Positions 25,764-34,000 are shown, numbered from the stretch's first letter. The stretch: DNA of 64,000 nt from Flavobacterium branchiarum (GCF_030409845.1 NZ_JAUFQQ010000005.1:124001-188000); one strand, 5' to 3'. Notes: generated by a model from the sequence alone, not told the origin. Made by a program: numbers and translations.

Positions 25764-26180
25764 TTAGAACATTTTTCGAGACAAATAGTCCTGAAGCATT
25801 ATCGTTGCTGAGATTTCGTCAATCAACCCTTTGTTCTGACGTTGTTTTTTACTCAGACCACTATCAATCATTGTTTGAAATGCCATCTTAGAAGTAAATC
25901 TTTCATCCACTCGAACCACTTTCATTTCAGGAAAAATATTAGAAAAATGAGTCACAAAACCTTTTATGATTGAAGCGCTTTCTGAAGGTTCTCCATTCAT
26001 TTGTTTTGGTTCACCAATTAAAACCGCTTCGACCTTCTCTTTGGAAAAATAGTCCTTTAAAAAATCAATAGTAGTATTCGATGGAATTGTAGTTAACCCT
26101 GAAGCAATAATTTGCAATTCATCGGTAACAGCTATCCCTGTTCTTTTTTGTCCGTAATCTATAGCGAGAATTCTAGGCAT
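25764..26180 (-). CDS. ruvX: Holliday junction resolvase-like RuvX/YqgF
   Basis: This 138-aa protein has the RNase H-like fold of the YqgF family: ILAIDYGQKRTGIAVTD at the start, AVLIGEPKQMNGEPSESA in the middle, VVRVDERFTSKMA, and a final IDEISATIMLQDYL with acidic residues. The family is essential in many bacteria and acts in pre-16S rRNA processing, with an older assignment as a resolvase. It would be transcribed from a promoter close upstream, because a terminator (26234-26268) separates it from the FNR-type promoter at 26417. Confidence 0.93.
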   Translation of the reverse strand: MPRILAIDYGQKRTGIAVTDELQIIASGLTTIPSNTTIDFLKDYFSKEKVEAVLIGEPKQMNGEPSESASIIKGFVTHFSNIFPEMKVVRVDERFTSKMAFQTMIDSGLSKKQRQNKGLIDEISATIMLQDYLSRKMF

Positions 26181-26233
26181 CTTAATTTATATTAATGAGA
26201 CAAAGATACATAAAGTAAAAAATCCTATCTCAA

Positions 26234-26268
26234 AAAAAATCCGTTCTAAGATTTAAAACGGATTTTTT
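26234..26268 (-). terminator. Bidirectional terminator ending the candidate RNA
   Basis: A 12-bp perfect stem (AAAAAATCCGTT / AACGGATTTTTT) and an 11-nt loop. On the minus strand it is followed by a run of eight Ts; on the plus strand by a shorter run. It lies 54 bp upstream of ruvX, which it would insulate from the promoter at 26417. Confidence 0.85.
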
Positions 26269-26412
26269 AAATTTTTTCTCCAAAAAAAATTAAAACAATA
26301 TTAAAAAATTTATAACAGGAGCTTAATAATCAACTCTATTTGTACTAATTCATAGATTTTATTAAATCTTAAAAATGGAATTTTGCCCTTAAAATTTCTT
26401 ATATATAATTTC
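26234..26412 (-). ncRNA. Candidate FNR-activated small RNA
   Basis: A perfect FNR-type palindrome and a perfect minus-strand -7 element point transcription leftward into about 180 bp that hold no sizeable gene and end in a strong intrinsic terminator before ruvX. The RNA would include a small hairpin (AGATTT/AAATCT, 26353-26368) and the terminator stem. A 34-codon frame from ATG 26414 exists, but its ATG begins only 2 nt after the -7 element and so probably precedes the transcription start. By logic it resembles FnrS, the anaerobically induced regulatory RNA of enterobacteria, but sequence homology is not implied. Confidence 0.55.
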
Positions 26413-26416
26413 ATTT

Positions 26417-26460
26417 CAAAAGTAGGCTTCCTTACCATCTTAATTCATGATAATTATCAT
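26417..26460 (-). promoter_or_regulatory. FNR-type operator plus -7 element upstream of a non-coding stretch
   Basis: The perfect palindrome ATGATAATTATCAT at 26447-26460 is the same sequence as at hemN. On the minus strand TACTTTTG at 26424-26417 follows after exactly 22 bp. On the plus strand the matching position (26483-26490) has only a poor -7 match, so the minus-strand direction is favoured. Confidence 0.7.
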
Positions 26461-26707
26461 CGAAGCAAAAAAAATAAAAACTTCTATTTAATAAATCCCC
26501 CCTCAACGAATACTCACACAACCAACTATAATACAGAAAATTAAAACAAGTAAAATATTCATTAAATTATAAAACAAAATACAGTTCTTACAAAATTAAA
26601 TCAATAAGTAATCATTAATTTAAAAAAAAAATAGTTCTTTTGCCCAAAATTTCATTTACACCATAAATTAAACCTAAAGCAAATACATAAAAATTACTAA
26701 ACCCCAA
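26461..26707. other. AT-rich leader region of the sulfatase-like gene
   Basis: About 250 bp without a gene. It contains a weak -7-like TTCTTTTG near 26635 that may serve the downstream gene. Nothing else is recognisable. Confidence 0.4.
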
Positions 26708-28576
26708 ATGAATAACTATAAAAATAGCATTGTTTTATTTCTAAAAAGATTCTTTTTAATTTTCATAATCTACCAATTCTCAAGAATCCTATTTTATCTT
26801 ATAAATGTAAAATTGTTTGAAGACATTACATTTCAAAACTTTACTGGAGGTCTTCTCTTTGATTTAGCAACCATTGCCTACATTAATATTATATTTTTGA
26901 TTGCTCACTTAATTCCGGGTAATTTCAAATACAAACCTAGATACCAAAGCATACTAAAGATTACTTTTTACGCAGTAAACCTTTTATTTATTGCTACAAA
27001 CTTTATAGATATCATTTACTATCGCTTTACTGGTAGAAGAAGCACTTTTTCAATGATTACTGCCAAAGGAATGGAACAAGAAGCTCTTGGCTTAATCCCT
27101 TCATTTCTACAAGAATTTTGGTATATTTTTGTTTTATTTCTTATCGTAAGTATACTGTTCTGGAAATTAACTCCAAATTTAAAAACACATCTAATACACG
27201 AAAAATCAACTAAAAAAGAGTATTACAAACAATTTGCTTATTTCATTCTTTCTTTAGTTATAATTTTACTTGCTGGACGTGGAGGTTTACGAAAAAAACC
27301 GATTAAGATTGTAGATGCTGCTGAATATGGAGCATTAAACAATGCCGGTTTGGTTTTAAACACTCCTTTCTGCATCCTTAAAACTGCTTTTAAGAAAGAA
27401 GACATTGATAAAGTAAATTATTACAATCCAAAAGAATTAATTTCAATCTACAATCCTATTATTTCTTTAAAACCTAGTGAACCAGCTATCAAAAAGAATG
27501 TTGTAATTTTAATTTTGGAAAGCTTTGGAAATGAAAACATAGGACGCGGACAGACTCCATTCCTAGATTCTCTTATCACAAAATCATACTATTTTAAAAA
27601 TGGATTTGCTAATGGAAAAGTTTCAATTGACGCTGTTCCATCGATACTTTCTAGTATTCCAAGTTTAATGAATAACTCCTTTATATCATCGAGCTATTCT
27701 TTGAACAAAATAAATGGTCTTCCTAAAATTTTCAAAAAAGAAGGCTATACTACCTCATTCTTTCACGGTGCTTTTAATGGTAGTCAGAACTTTGATCAAT
27801 ATGCCGAAGTAGCTGGCTTTGATCAATATTTCGGAAAAGACCAATACACAGGAAAAGAAGCATTTGATGGTAAATGGGGTGTATTTGACGAGGAATTCCT
27901 ACAGTTTTATGCTTCTAAATTAACTTCTTTTAAGCAACCTTTCTTTAGCTCTTTATTTACTATTTCATCTCATAACCCCTATATTATTCCTGAAAAATAC
28001 AAAGGAAAATTCCCTAAAGGAACTACTGTAATCCAAGAAAGTATAGCGTACACAGATTTTGCGCTACGCAAGTTTTTTAATACTGCTAAAAAAGAAAGCT
28101 GGTATAAAAACACTTTGTTTGTAATTTCTTCTGATCATACTTCTTCTGGAGGAGATAAAGATATTGATAAAACAAATATTGGAAAATTTAACATTCCGAT
28201 TTTGTTTTTTGATCCATCAAACCCTGAATTAAAAGGTGTTAGTGACAAAAATTTTCAGCAAATCGATATCATGCCAAGTATTTTAGATTACTTGAATATA
28301 AAAACCGACATGGTTAGTTTTGGTAAAAGTTATAAATCTAAAGAAAACTTTGTAGTCTATTATCTTCAAGGAACATACCATTACATCAAAGATGATTTTT
28401 ATTTGGCTTTTGCAAACAATCAAACTATTGGATTATATAAATGGAAAGAAGATGTTCTATTAAAAAATAATTTAATGCAACAGAACAAATCTAAAGTTAA
28501 AGAATCTGAAAAATTCTTAAAAGCATATATACAATCATTTAATGAAAGAGTTATTAATAACCAATTGGCTTTTTAA
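26708..28576 (+). CDS. LTA synthase-like membrane sulfatase (phospho-headgroup transferase)
   Basis: This 622-aa protein has about five N-terminal membrane helices (about 10-30, 45-68, 80-103, 135-152, 175-190) and a periplasmic sulfatase-fold domain (about 260-560). The domain has ILILESFGNENIG (metal-binding E271), a NGKVSIDAVPSIL segment with a likely nucleophile S306, and VISSDHTSSG with the metal-binding Asp-His pair. The family includes LtaS and periplasmic phosphoglycerol transferases. A Gram-negative has no lipoteichoic acid, so a role in decorating glycans or lipid A with phosphoglycerol or phosphoethanolamine is more likely. It is monocistronic, with a terminator after it. Confidence 0.85.
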   Translation: MNNYKNSIVLFLKRFFLIFIIYQFSRILFYLINVKLFEDITFQNFTGGLLFDLATIAYINIIFLIAHLIPGNFKYKPRYQSILKITFYAVNLLFIATNFIDIIYYRFTGRRSTFSMITAKGMEQEALGLIPSFLQEFWYIFVLFLIVSILFWKLTPNLKTHLIHEKSTKKEYYKQFAYFILSLVIILLAGRGGLRKKPIKIVDAAEYGALNNAGLVLNTPFCILKTAFKKEDIDKVNYYNPKELISIYNPIISLKPSEPAIKKNVVILILESFGNENIGRGQTPFLDSLITKSYYFKNGFANGKVSIDAVPSILSSIPSLMNNSFISSSYSLNKINGLPKIFKKEGYTTSFFHGAFNGSQNFDQYAEVAGFDQYFGKDQYTGKEAFDGKWGVFDEEFLQFYASKLTSFKQPFFSSLFTISSHNPYIIPEKYKGKFPKGTTVIQESIAYTDFALRKFFNTAKKESWYKNTLFVISSDHTSSGGDKDIDKTNIGKFNIPILFFDPSNPELKGVSDKNFQQIDIMPSILDYLNIKTDMVSFGKSYKSKENFVVYYLQGTYHYIKDDFYLAFANNQTIGLYKWKEDVLLKNNLMQQNKSKVKESEKFLKAYIQSFNERVINNQLAF

Positions 28577-28613
28577 CTCTTAATCAAGACTAAATCCCCA
28601 TTAAACTATAATT

Positions 28614-28656
28614 AAAAAGCAATAGAGATCATAAGAAATCACTATTGCTTTTTTTA
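28614..28656 (+). terminator. Terminator after the sulfatase-like gene
   Basis: AAAAAGCAATAG and CTATTGCTTTTT form a 12-bp stem with a 16-nt loop and a following T-run. Confidence 0.85.
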
Positions 28657-28751
28657 TTTAATACTCCTTGAGGTTATATAAATTTAAATGAGTTTAAAAA
28701 AAAGTGATTCCAAAATTTTGAAATCAATAACAGGACTGCATTAATAATACA

Positions 28752-28791
28752 AAACAGGGTTTGACTTAAATTAAAAAGCCAAACCCTGTTT
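28752..28791 (-). terminator. Hairpin downstream of the PAS gene
   Basis: AAACAGGGTTTG and CAAACCCTGTTT form a 12-bp stem that extends further with one mismatch. It lies 40 bp after the minus-strand PAS gene and probably ends its transcript, although the T-run is weak. Confidence 0.6.
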
Positions 28792-28831
28792 CTTTTATAG
28801 GTTCTTTTTGGGGGCAAAAAACGCTATCTAT

Positions 28832-29473
28832 TTATCTATTAAAGAAACGACTAAAAAAACCTCTTTCCTCCTCTTCCTCTTCCTCTACATGATGAGCTTG
28901 AGTTACGGCTTGATGATGAGTAGCTTGCGCTCTTTCATTATCATACATCAAATCTTTAATGTATTCTATATAAGTTCTATTTTTCTCTTCTAGAAATCCA
29001 ATTAAATATTTCTCACTAAATTCCATTCCGCTAGCCGATTCTATCTGCAACAATTTTTTATACAAAGGCTCAATATGCATTGAGATTACTTCTTGTGGCA
29101 CAGAGCGTCTTCTTGCAAAATAATTTACTATTACTCCATTTTCATCCTTTGCAATTTCAAAATCTGTAACAACCCAGTAGAATCTTCCAGATTTAGCAAG
29201 ATTTTTTACAACAGCATGAAAATTATTCCCTTTCTTAAGATTCTCCCATAAAACTTTGAATATTACACGTGGCATATCAGGATGTCTAATGATACTGTGT
29301 GGTTGTCCCATTAGTTCATAATCCTCGTATCCGCAAACATCTACAAAAGTTTCATTTGCATATTCGATAATCCCAATTGGATTTGTTTTACTCATAATTA
29401 CTTGAGATTTATCCCAAGAAACTTCCTTATCGATTGGTGTAGGTCTTTTAAACAACTGGCTTTCTTGATTCAT
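28832..29473 (-). CDS. Stand-alone Aer-like PAS protein
   Basis: This 213-aa protein has a PAS domain (about 20-125) resembling the aerotaxis receptor Aer: YANETFVDVCGYEDYELMGQ, then SIIRHPDMPRVIFKVLW, then KSGRFYWVVTDFEI. R63, H64 and D66 align with the Aer residues R57, H58 and D60, reported as important for FAD binding. The rest is a helical region (about 126-190), an acidic run and a final GFFSRFFNR that may act as a membrane-binding amphipathic tail. No HAMP, kinase, methyl-accepting or DNA-binding domain is present. Its promoter carries an FNR-type operator, so I infer a low-oxygen-induced redox sensor with an unknown partner. Confidence 0.85.
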   Translation of the reverse strand: MNQESQLFKRPTPIDKEVSWDKSQVIMSKTNPIGIIEYANETFVDVCGYEDYELMGQPHSIIRHPDMPRVIFKVLWENLKKGNNFHAVVKNLAKSGRFYWVVTDFEIAKDENGVIVNYFARRRSVPQEVISMHIEPLYKKLLQIESASGMEFSEKYLIGFLEEKNRTYIEYIKDLMYDNERAQATHHQAVTQAHHVEEEEEEERGFFSRFFNR

Positions 29474-29547
29474 AGTTATAATACTAATTAAATTTAGAGT
29501 TCAAAACCAATTAAAAAACAAACTTATGTTGTTCTTAAATTGTTCAG

Positions 29548-29591
29548 CAAAACTACTTTTATATGTAATAACAAAAATTGATATTTATCAG
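29548..29591 (-). promoter_or_regulatory. FNR-type operator plus -7 element of the PAS gene
   Basis: TTGATATTTATCAG at 29578-29591 contains the core TGATATTTATCA. On the minus strand a perfect -7 element TAGTTTTG at 29555-29548 follows after exactly 22 bp. This gives a leader of about 70 nt before the PAS start at 29473. Confidence 0.7.
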
Positions 29592-29734
29592 GAAATATGT
29601 CATAAAACATTTCATATAAGTGTTTCTTTTTTAACACAAAAAGAGTGTAATATCACATCATAAAATAAATTGTTGTTTTTTGTTTAAAATCGTTACTATA
29701 TAGAAATGGAAGTTGTTTTAAAAAAAAATCGAAT

Positions 29735-29742
29735 TATATTTG
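29735..29742 (+). promoter_or_regulatory. -7 promoter element of dapD
   Basis: TATATTTG at 29735-29742, with TTG at 29714-29716 at the -33 distance (18-bp gap), 17 bp before ATG 29760. Confidence 0.65.
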
Positions 29743-29759
29743 CCTAAAATATTACTATC

Positions 29760-30575
29760 ATGAATTCATTACAAACTATTATAGAACAAGCTTGGGATAA
29801 CAGAGCTTTATTACAAGAAACAACTACAACTGATGCTATCAGAGAAGTTATTGAACTTTTGGATACAGGAAAATTACGTGTTGCTGAACCAGTTGGTGAG
29901 GGTTGGCAAGTAAACGAATGGGTAAAAAAAGCTGTAGTTATGTATTTCCCAATTCAGAAAATGGAAACTTTAGAGTCTGGTATTTTCGAATATCATGACA
30001 AAATGTTATTAAAAAGAGGATATGCTGAAAAAGGTATTCGTGTAGTACCTAATGCAGTTGCACGTTATGGAGCTTACATTTCAAGTGGTGTAATCTTAAT
30101 GCCTAGTTATGTAAACATTGGTGCATATGTTGATGAAGGAACAATGGTAGACACATGGGCAACTGTGGGAAGCTGTGCTCAAATTGGTAAAAACGTTCAT
30201 TTAAGTGGTGGTGTTGGTATTGGTGGTGTATTAGAACCTTTACAAGCTGCCCCAGTAATTATAGAGGATGGTGCATTTATAGGTTCTCGTTGTATCGTAG
30301 TAGAAGGAGTACATGTTGGAAAAGAAGCAGTACTTGGAGCAAACGTTTGTTTAACAGCTTCGACTAAGATAATTGATGTAACTGGCGATACTCCTGTTGA
30401 AATGAAAGGATATGTTCCTGCTCGTTCAGTAGTTATTCCTGGAAGCTATACCAAAAAATTTGCTGCTGGAGAATTTCAAGTTCCATGTGCATTAATTATT
30501 GGTACTCGTAAACCATCTACAGACTTAAAAACATCATTAAACAATGCGCTTCGCGAATACGATGTCGCAGTATAA
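29760..30575 (+). CDS. dapD: 2,3,4,5-tetrahydropyridine-2,6-dicarboxylate N-succinyltransferase
   Basis: DapD transfers succinyl from succinyl-CoA to tetrahydrodipicolinate in the lysine/diaminopimelate pathway. The 271-aa protein has an N-terminal helical domain (about 1-100), then a left-handed beta-helix of hexapeptide repeats containing PSYVNIGAYVDEGTMVDTWATVGSC and HLSGGVGIGGVLEPLQA. The C-terminal part contains PARSVVIPGS. Length and motifs are fully typical. The gene has its own promoter and a terminator at 30610-30654. Confidence 0.96.
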   Translation: MNSLQTIIEQAWDNRALLQETTTTDAIREVIELLDTGKLRVAEPVGEGWQVNEWVKKAVVMYFPIQKMETLESGIFEYHDKMLLKRGYAEKGIRVVPNAVARYGAYISSGVILMPSYVNIGAYVDEGTMVDTWATVGSCAQIGKNVHLSGGVGIGGVLEPLQAAPVIIEDGAFIGSRCIVVEGVHVGKEAVLGANVCLTASTKIIDVTGDTPVEMKGYVPARSVVIPGSYTKKFAAGEFQVPCALIIGTRKPSTDLKTSLNNALREYDVAV

Positions 30576-30609
30576 TTCTTTTCTTTAAAAGAAAAATCAG
30601 TTAAAAAAT

Positions 30610-30654
30610 AATCCAAATTCTATCAAATTTAATGATTAGAATTTGGATTTTTTT
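30610..30654 (+). terminator. Terminator after dapD
   Basis: AATCCAAATTCTA pairs with TAGAATTTGGATT (13 bp) around a 14-nt loop, followed by a T-run. It overlaps the leader of the next open frame, which supports the later start chosen for that gene. Confidence 0.88.
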
Positions 30655-30693
30655 GCTTCAATTTGCAACGTCTTAATTTTATTTAAACTTTAC

Positions 30694-31758
30694 ATGAAAA
30701 TACTTGTAATCCAGCAAAAAATGATTGGTGATGTTTTGATTAGCAGTATACTATGCAATAATCTACGTAAAGCATATCCTAATGCTCAAATTGATTATCT
30801 AGTATATAGCTCGACAACTCCCGTTCTAGAAGGCAACACAAGTATTGACAATGTTATATTGTTTGAAGAAAAACACAGAAAAAGCAAAAAAGAATTACTA
30901 CAACTTGCATTTCAGATTCGTGAAGAAAAATACGATTTACTAATTGATGCGTATTCAAAATTAGAAAGCTGGATATTGGTTCTTTTTAGCAATGCAAAAC
31001 AAAAAATATCTTATAAAAAACCAGGAAGAAACTTTTTATATACTGATAATGTTCCGTTTGAACCTTTTCCAAAAACCAATTTAGGGCTAGCAATAGAAAG
31101 AAGGCTTTCTTTATTAGAACCTCTTAATCTAACAATAAACATCGATCCAATTCCAAAATTGTTTGTTTCTGAAGAAGAAAATAAAGTCGCTAAAGAATTA
31201 TTCAACAAGCATAAGGTTAGAGAGGATAGAAAAACAGTTATGATTAGCCTTATAGGAAGCGAGAAAAGAAAAACATATCCTTTGCCTTTAATGTCTAAAA
31301 TTATTGATTATATAGCTGACAATAAAGACGTCAACATCCTTTTTAATTATTTCCCAAAACAGATTGAAGAAGCTAAAATAGTTTTTAAAAACTGTAAAAC
31401 CTCTACTCAAGAAAAAATTTATTTTGATCTATTGGGTGATGATTTACGATCATTTATTGGTATAGTTAATCAATGTGATTTAATTATCGGAAATGATGGA
31501 GGCGCTATAAATATGGCAAAAGCTCTTAACAAACCTTCTTTCATTATTTTTTCCCCTTGGATAGAAAAGAAAATCTGGGCTACCTTTGAGGATGGAATTC
31601 ACCATGTCTCGGTACATTTAAAAGATTATCGCACTGATTTATTTGAGCATAAAACCGAAAAGACTCTCAAGAAAGAATCCCTCTTATTGTATGAGGAATT
31701 CAAACCTGATTTATTTTATGATAAACTAAATTCTTTCTTAGAACAAAACCTAAGCTAA
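30694..31758 (+). CDS. Glycosyltransferase family 9 (heptosyltransferase-like)
   Basis: GT9 enzymes add heptose or related sugars to the lipopolysaccharide inner core. This 354-aa protein starts with the family's MKILVIQQKMIGDVLIS, has a GT-B layout with TVMISLIGSEKRKTYPLPLM in the second domain, and ends with the donor-site motif IGNDGGAINMAKAL. I chose ATG 30694, since the longer frame begins inside the dapD terminator. The usual Ser-containing GNDSG motif is GNDGG here. It opens the glycan cluster and is followed by a short hairpin at 31765-31789. Confidence 0.85.
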   Translation: MKILVIQQKMIGDVLISSILCNNLRKAYPNAQIDYLVYSSTTPVLEGNTSIDNVILFEEKHRKSKKELLQLAFQIREEKYDLLIDAYSKLESWILVLFSNAKQKISYKKPGRNFLYTDNVPFEPFPKTNLGLAIERRLSLLEPLNLTINIDPIPKLFVSEEENKVAKELFNKHKVREDRKTVMISLIGSEKRKTYPLPLMSKIIDYIADNKDVNILFNYFPKQIEEAKIVFKNCKTSTQEKIYFDLLGDDLRSFIGIVNQCDLIIGNDGGAINMAKALNKPSFIIFSPWIEKKIWATFEDGIHHVSVHLKDYRTDLFEHKTEKTLKKESLLLYEEFKPDLFYDKLNSFLEQNLS

Positions 31759-31764
31759 AAAAAA

Positions 31765-31789
31765 ATAGTACTATTCTAAATAGTACTAT
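31765..31789 (+). terminator. Hairpin after the GT9 gene
   Basis: ATAGTACTATT, a 3-nt loop, and AATAGTACTAT form an 11-bp perfect stem 6 bp after the GT9 stop. The lack of a following T-run makes termination uncertain. It may instead be a protein-binding palindrome, as each arm contains the palindrome ATAGTACTAT. Confidence 0.5.
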
Positions 31790-31929
31790 ATCTATAATAA
31801 CATTTCCAAATTATCCTTGGCAACTTGCTTTGTTATAAATACTAAAAACACTTATTCTTTCTAGGATCTACAACTCTATCTTTAGATTCAAAAAATATCA
31901 AAAAAAGAAACAAATTACAATCTCAAAAA

Positions 31930-32697
31930 TTAAGACTTCCAAAATTTAAGTTTCTTTTTAAGTCTTTTCTTTTTAGCAAATTCATATTGAAATTGTTCTG
32001 TTGCCTGCCACATCTTCTCAAAAATTTCAGTTTCAGTCTTAGCTGGGTATAATTTCGCATACTCATTACTCATAAGCGCAACCATCTCTTTTTTGGGAGT
32101 AAGTCTTCTAAAATTATCCATACGTTGTTCAAAACTCATTGTCGTATGAAAATTCATTCTATTTAGATCTACTAAAAAAAACTCATATTCATTATTAGCG
32201 CACTTCTTAATAAGTGTATTCCCGGGAGAATGGTCCAGAAATTCAATTCCTTTTTCATGTAGCTTAAAAGTAAAGCGAGTAAACTGTCTTAATATATTCT
32301 CGTAATCAGGGTAATTAGCAACCTCAATAAGTTCTCTATAAGTCAATTCCGTTACCATATGTTCACTAGCGTAATAACTATCTCTTAAACCAAGCCAGTT
32401 GAAATTTTCCAGAAAAGCGACTGGTTGCGGAGTTCCAATTCCTTTTTCTAATAAAATTGTAGCAAATTCGAATGAACGTTTCGCTTTTGACTTTCGAAAA
32501 TACTTATACGCTACTTTGTTGATTATGTTTGGAATTTTAAACGATTTTATATTAATTGTCGTACCGTCTAAATCGAATAATTTTATCTTGTTACGATCCC
32601 CATTTCCAAAAAGTTCGCCAGAATTATTAAATCTATAAATGCAATCAAAAATTGACTCTTTAGCGTTAATATAAATTGGGCTTATCTTAAAATTCAT
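31930..32697 (-). CDS. Kdo/lipopolysaccharide kinase-like protein
   Basis: This 255-aa protein resembles the protein-kinase-fold lipopolysaccharide kinases (InaA/KdkA/WaaP) that phosphorylate inner-core sugars. It has a lysine in INIKSFKIP, an ERGIGTPQPV-like segment (EKGIGTPQPVAFLE), the catalytic-loop EFLDHSPGNTLI (HSPGN in place of HxDxxxxN) and VDLNRMNF for metal binding. I chose ATG 32697, the start of the conserved region, over an ATG 24 bp upstream. It is on the minus strand, divergent from the next glycosyltransferase gene. It phosphorylates a substrate that I cannot name from sequence. Confidence 0.8.
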   Translation of the reverse strand: MNFKISPIYINAKESIFDCIYRFNNSGELFGNGDRNKIKLFDLDGTTINIKSFKIPNIINKVAYKYFRKSKAKRSFEFATILLEKGIGTPQPVAFLENFNWLGLRDSYYASEHMVTELTYRELIEVANYPDYENILRQFTRFTFKLHEKGIEFLDHSPGNTLIKKCANNEYEFFLVDLNRMNFHTTMSFEQRMDNFRRLTPKKEMVALMSNEYAKLYPAKTETEIFEKMWQATEQFQYEFAKKKRLKKKLKFWKS

Positions 32698-32779
32698 CCT
32701 TGTAGTTTTATAAACGAACAAAAATACACATAGAATCTAAGACTTCAAATTATTATTGTATTTTCGTAAAAAAAAGATA

Positions 32780-33853
32780 ATGTCGCAAAAGAGTATTTTC
32801 CTAGAAACTCATAATATAAATAACAAAGCAGCTGGTCTAGGAACATTTAATCACGAATTAATAAAAGGTCTGTCTAAATTAGATTTAGGCGATTATCAAT
32901 TAACACTTAACTCTTCAAATCCAGAACTTCTTAAAGCTGAATTTAATGACAAGTTTAATTACCATAAATACAACAGCTTATCTAGACATTCTCTTTTTAG
33001 AATTAGAAAAAAATTTGATTTATGGCATTCAGTCAATCAAAACACAAAAGTAGAACCCTACCATCCTAACAAATATTTACTTACTGTACACGATACAAAT
33101 TTTGTAGAAGAAGTTTCTTCAGATGTAAATCATAGATTAAATAAACTTTTTAATGCTAAACTAAAAAAAGCCACAGCTATTACCTACATATCTGAATTTG
33201 CTAAAAAACAAACACATCAATATTTCAATATACCTAATGTACCAGAGTATGTTATTTACAACGGAAATCCTACAGCTACACTTTTAGACACATCTTCATA
33301 CGTACCTACTGTTCCGTTAGACAAACCTTTTTTTTATACAATTGGAGATTTTATAGAACGAAAAAACTATACTTCAATTATCAATATGATGAAATTAATA
33401 AAAGATTATAATTTAATTATTTCTGGTAATAACAATAAAAAATACGGTGATGTAATAAAAGATATAATCATTAAAAATAACCTTACAAACCAAGTTTTTT
33501 TAACTGGTAAAGTGAGCGATGAAGGCAAACAATTTTACATGAAAAATTGTACTGCTTTTCTTTTCCCTTCAATAAGAGAAGGCTTTGGCTTACCTCCTAT
33601 CGAAGCAATGACTTTTGGTAAACCAGTCTTTTTATCTGACAAAACATCTTTGCCAGAAATTGGTGGTAATGCTGCTAACTATTGGATTAATTTTGATCCC
33701 GAATATATGAAAACTACATTATTTGATGGCTTAAATGACTATGAGAATAATAAAGTTGAAAGAGAAATGCTCATTAAAAAAAGAGGTGCCAGTTTTGATT
33801 GGAAAACTGCTGCTGCAGAGTATTTAAAAGTTTACGGTTCTATTTTGACGTAA
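32780..33853 (+). CDS. Glycosyltransferase family 4-like protein
   Basis: This 357-aa GT-B-type protein has an N-terminal domain with NNKAAGLGTFNHELIKGLSK and HSVNQNTKVEPY. The C-terminal nucleotide-sugar domain has FFYTIGDFIERKNY, LTGKVSDEGKQFYMKNCTAF and the family EX7E region in FPSIREGFGLPPIEAMTFGKPVF. It probably transfers a hexose in surface glycan synthesis. I took ATG 32780, preceded by a -7-like element (TATTTTCG), rather than an upstream in-frame ATG at 32756, which overlaps that element. Confidence 0.85.
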   Translation: MSQKSIFLETHNINNKAAGLGTFNHELIKGLSKLDLGDYQLTLNSSNPELLKAEFNDKFNYHKYNSLSRHSLFRIRKKFDLWHSVNQNTKVEPYHPNKYLLTVHDTNFVEEVSSDVNHRLNKLFNAKLKKATAITYISEFAKKQTHQYFNIPNVPEYVIYNGNPTATLLDTSSYVPTVPLDKPFFYTIGDFIERKNYTSIINMMKLIKDYNLIISGNNNKKYGDVIKDIIIKNNLTNQVFLTGKVSDEGKQFYMKNCTAFLFPSIREGFGLPPIEAMTFGKPVFLSDKTSLPEIGGNAANYWINFDPEYMKTTLFDGLNDYENNKVEREMLIKKRGASFDWKTAAAEYLKVYGSILT

Positions 33854-33970
33854 TAAAAATAAAATTAGGTACAACTGAACCATAATTATTTTACTGATTA
33901 AATAAAAAAAACATGGTAATTCTATTAACTAAATGTATCCGTTCTATAAATTAGTGAGCTGAATTTTAGT

Positions 33971-33978
33971 TAAATTTG
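33971..33978 (+). promoter_or_regulatory. -7 promoter element of the three-gene glycan operon
   Basis: TAAATTTG matches TAnnTTTG 22 bp before ATG 34001 and probably drives the three closely spaced genes that follow. Confidence 0.6.
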
Positions 33979-34000
33979 CCGATAGAAAACAAAACACATT

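Noticed and set aside
26310..26414. A 34-codon frame (MKLYIRNF...) on the minus strand inside the candidate small RNA
   Set aside because: Its ATG begins only 2 nt after the -7 element and so probably precedes the transcription start. Composition is what AT-rich DNA gives by chance, and the RNA interpretation is simpler.
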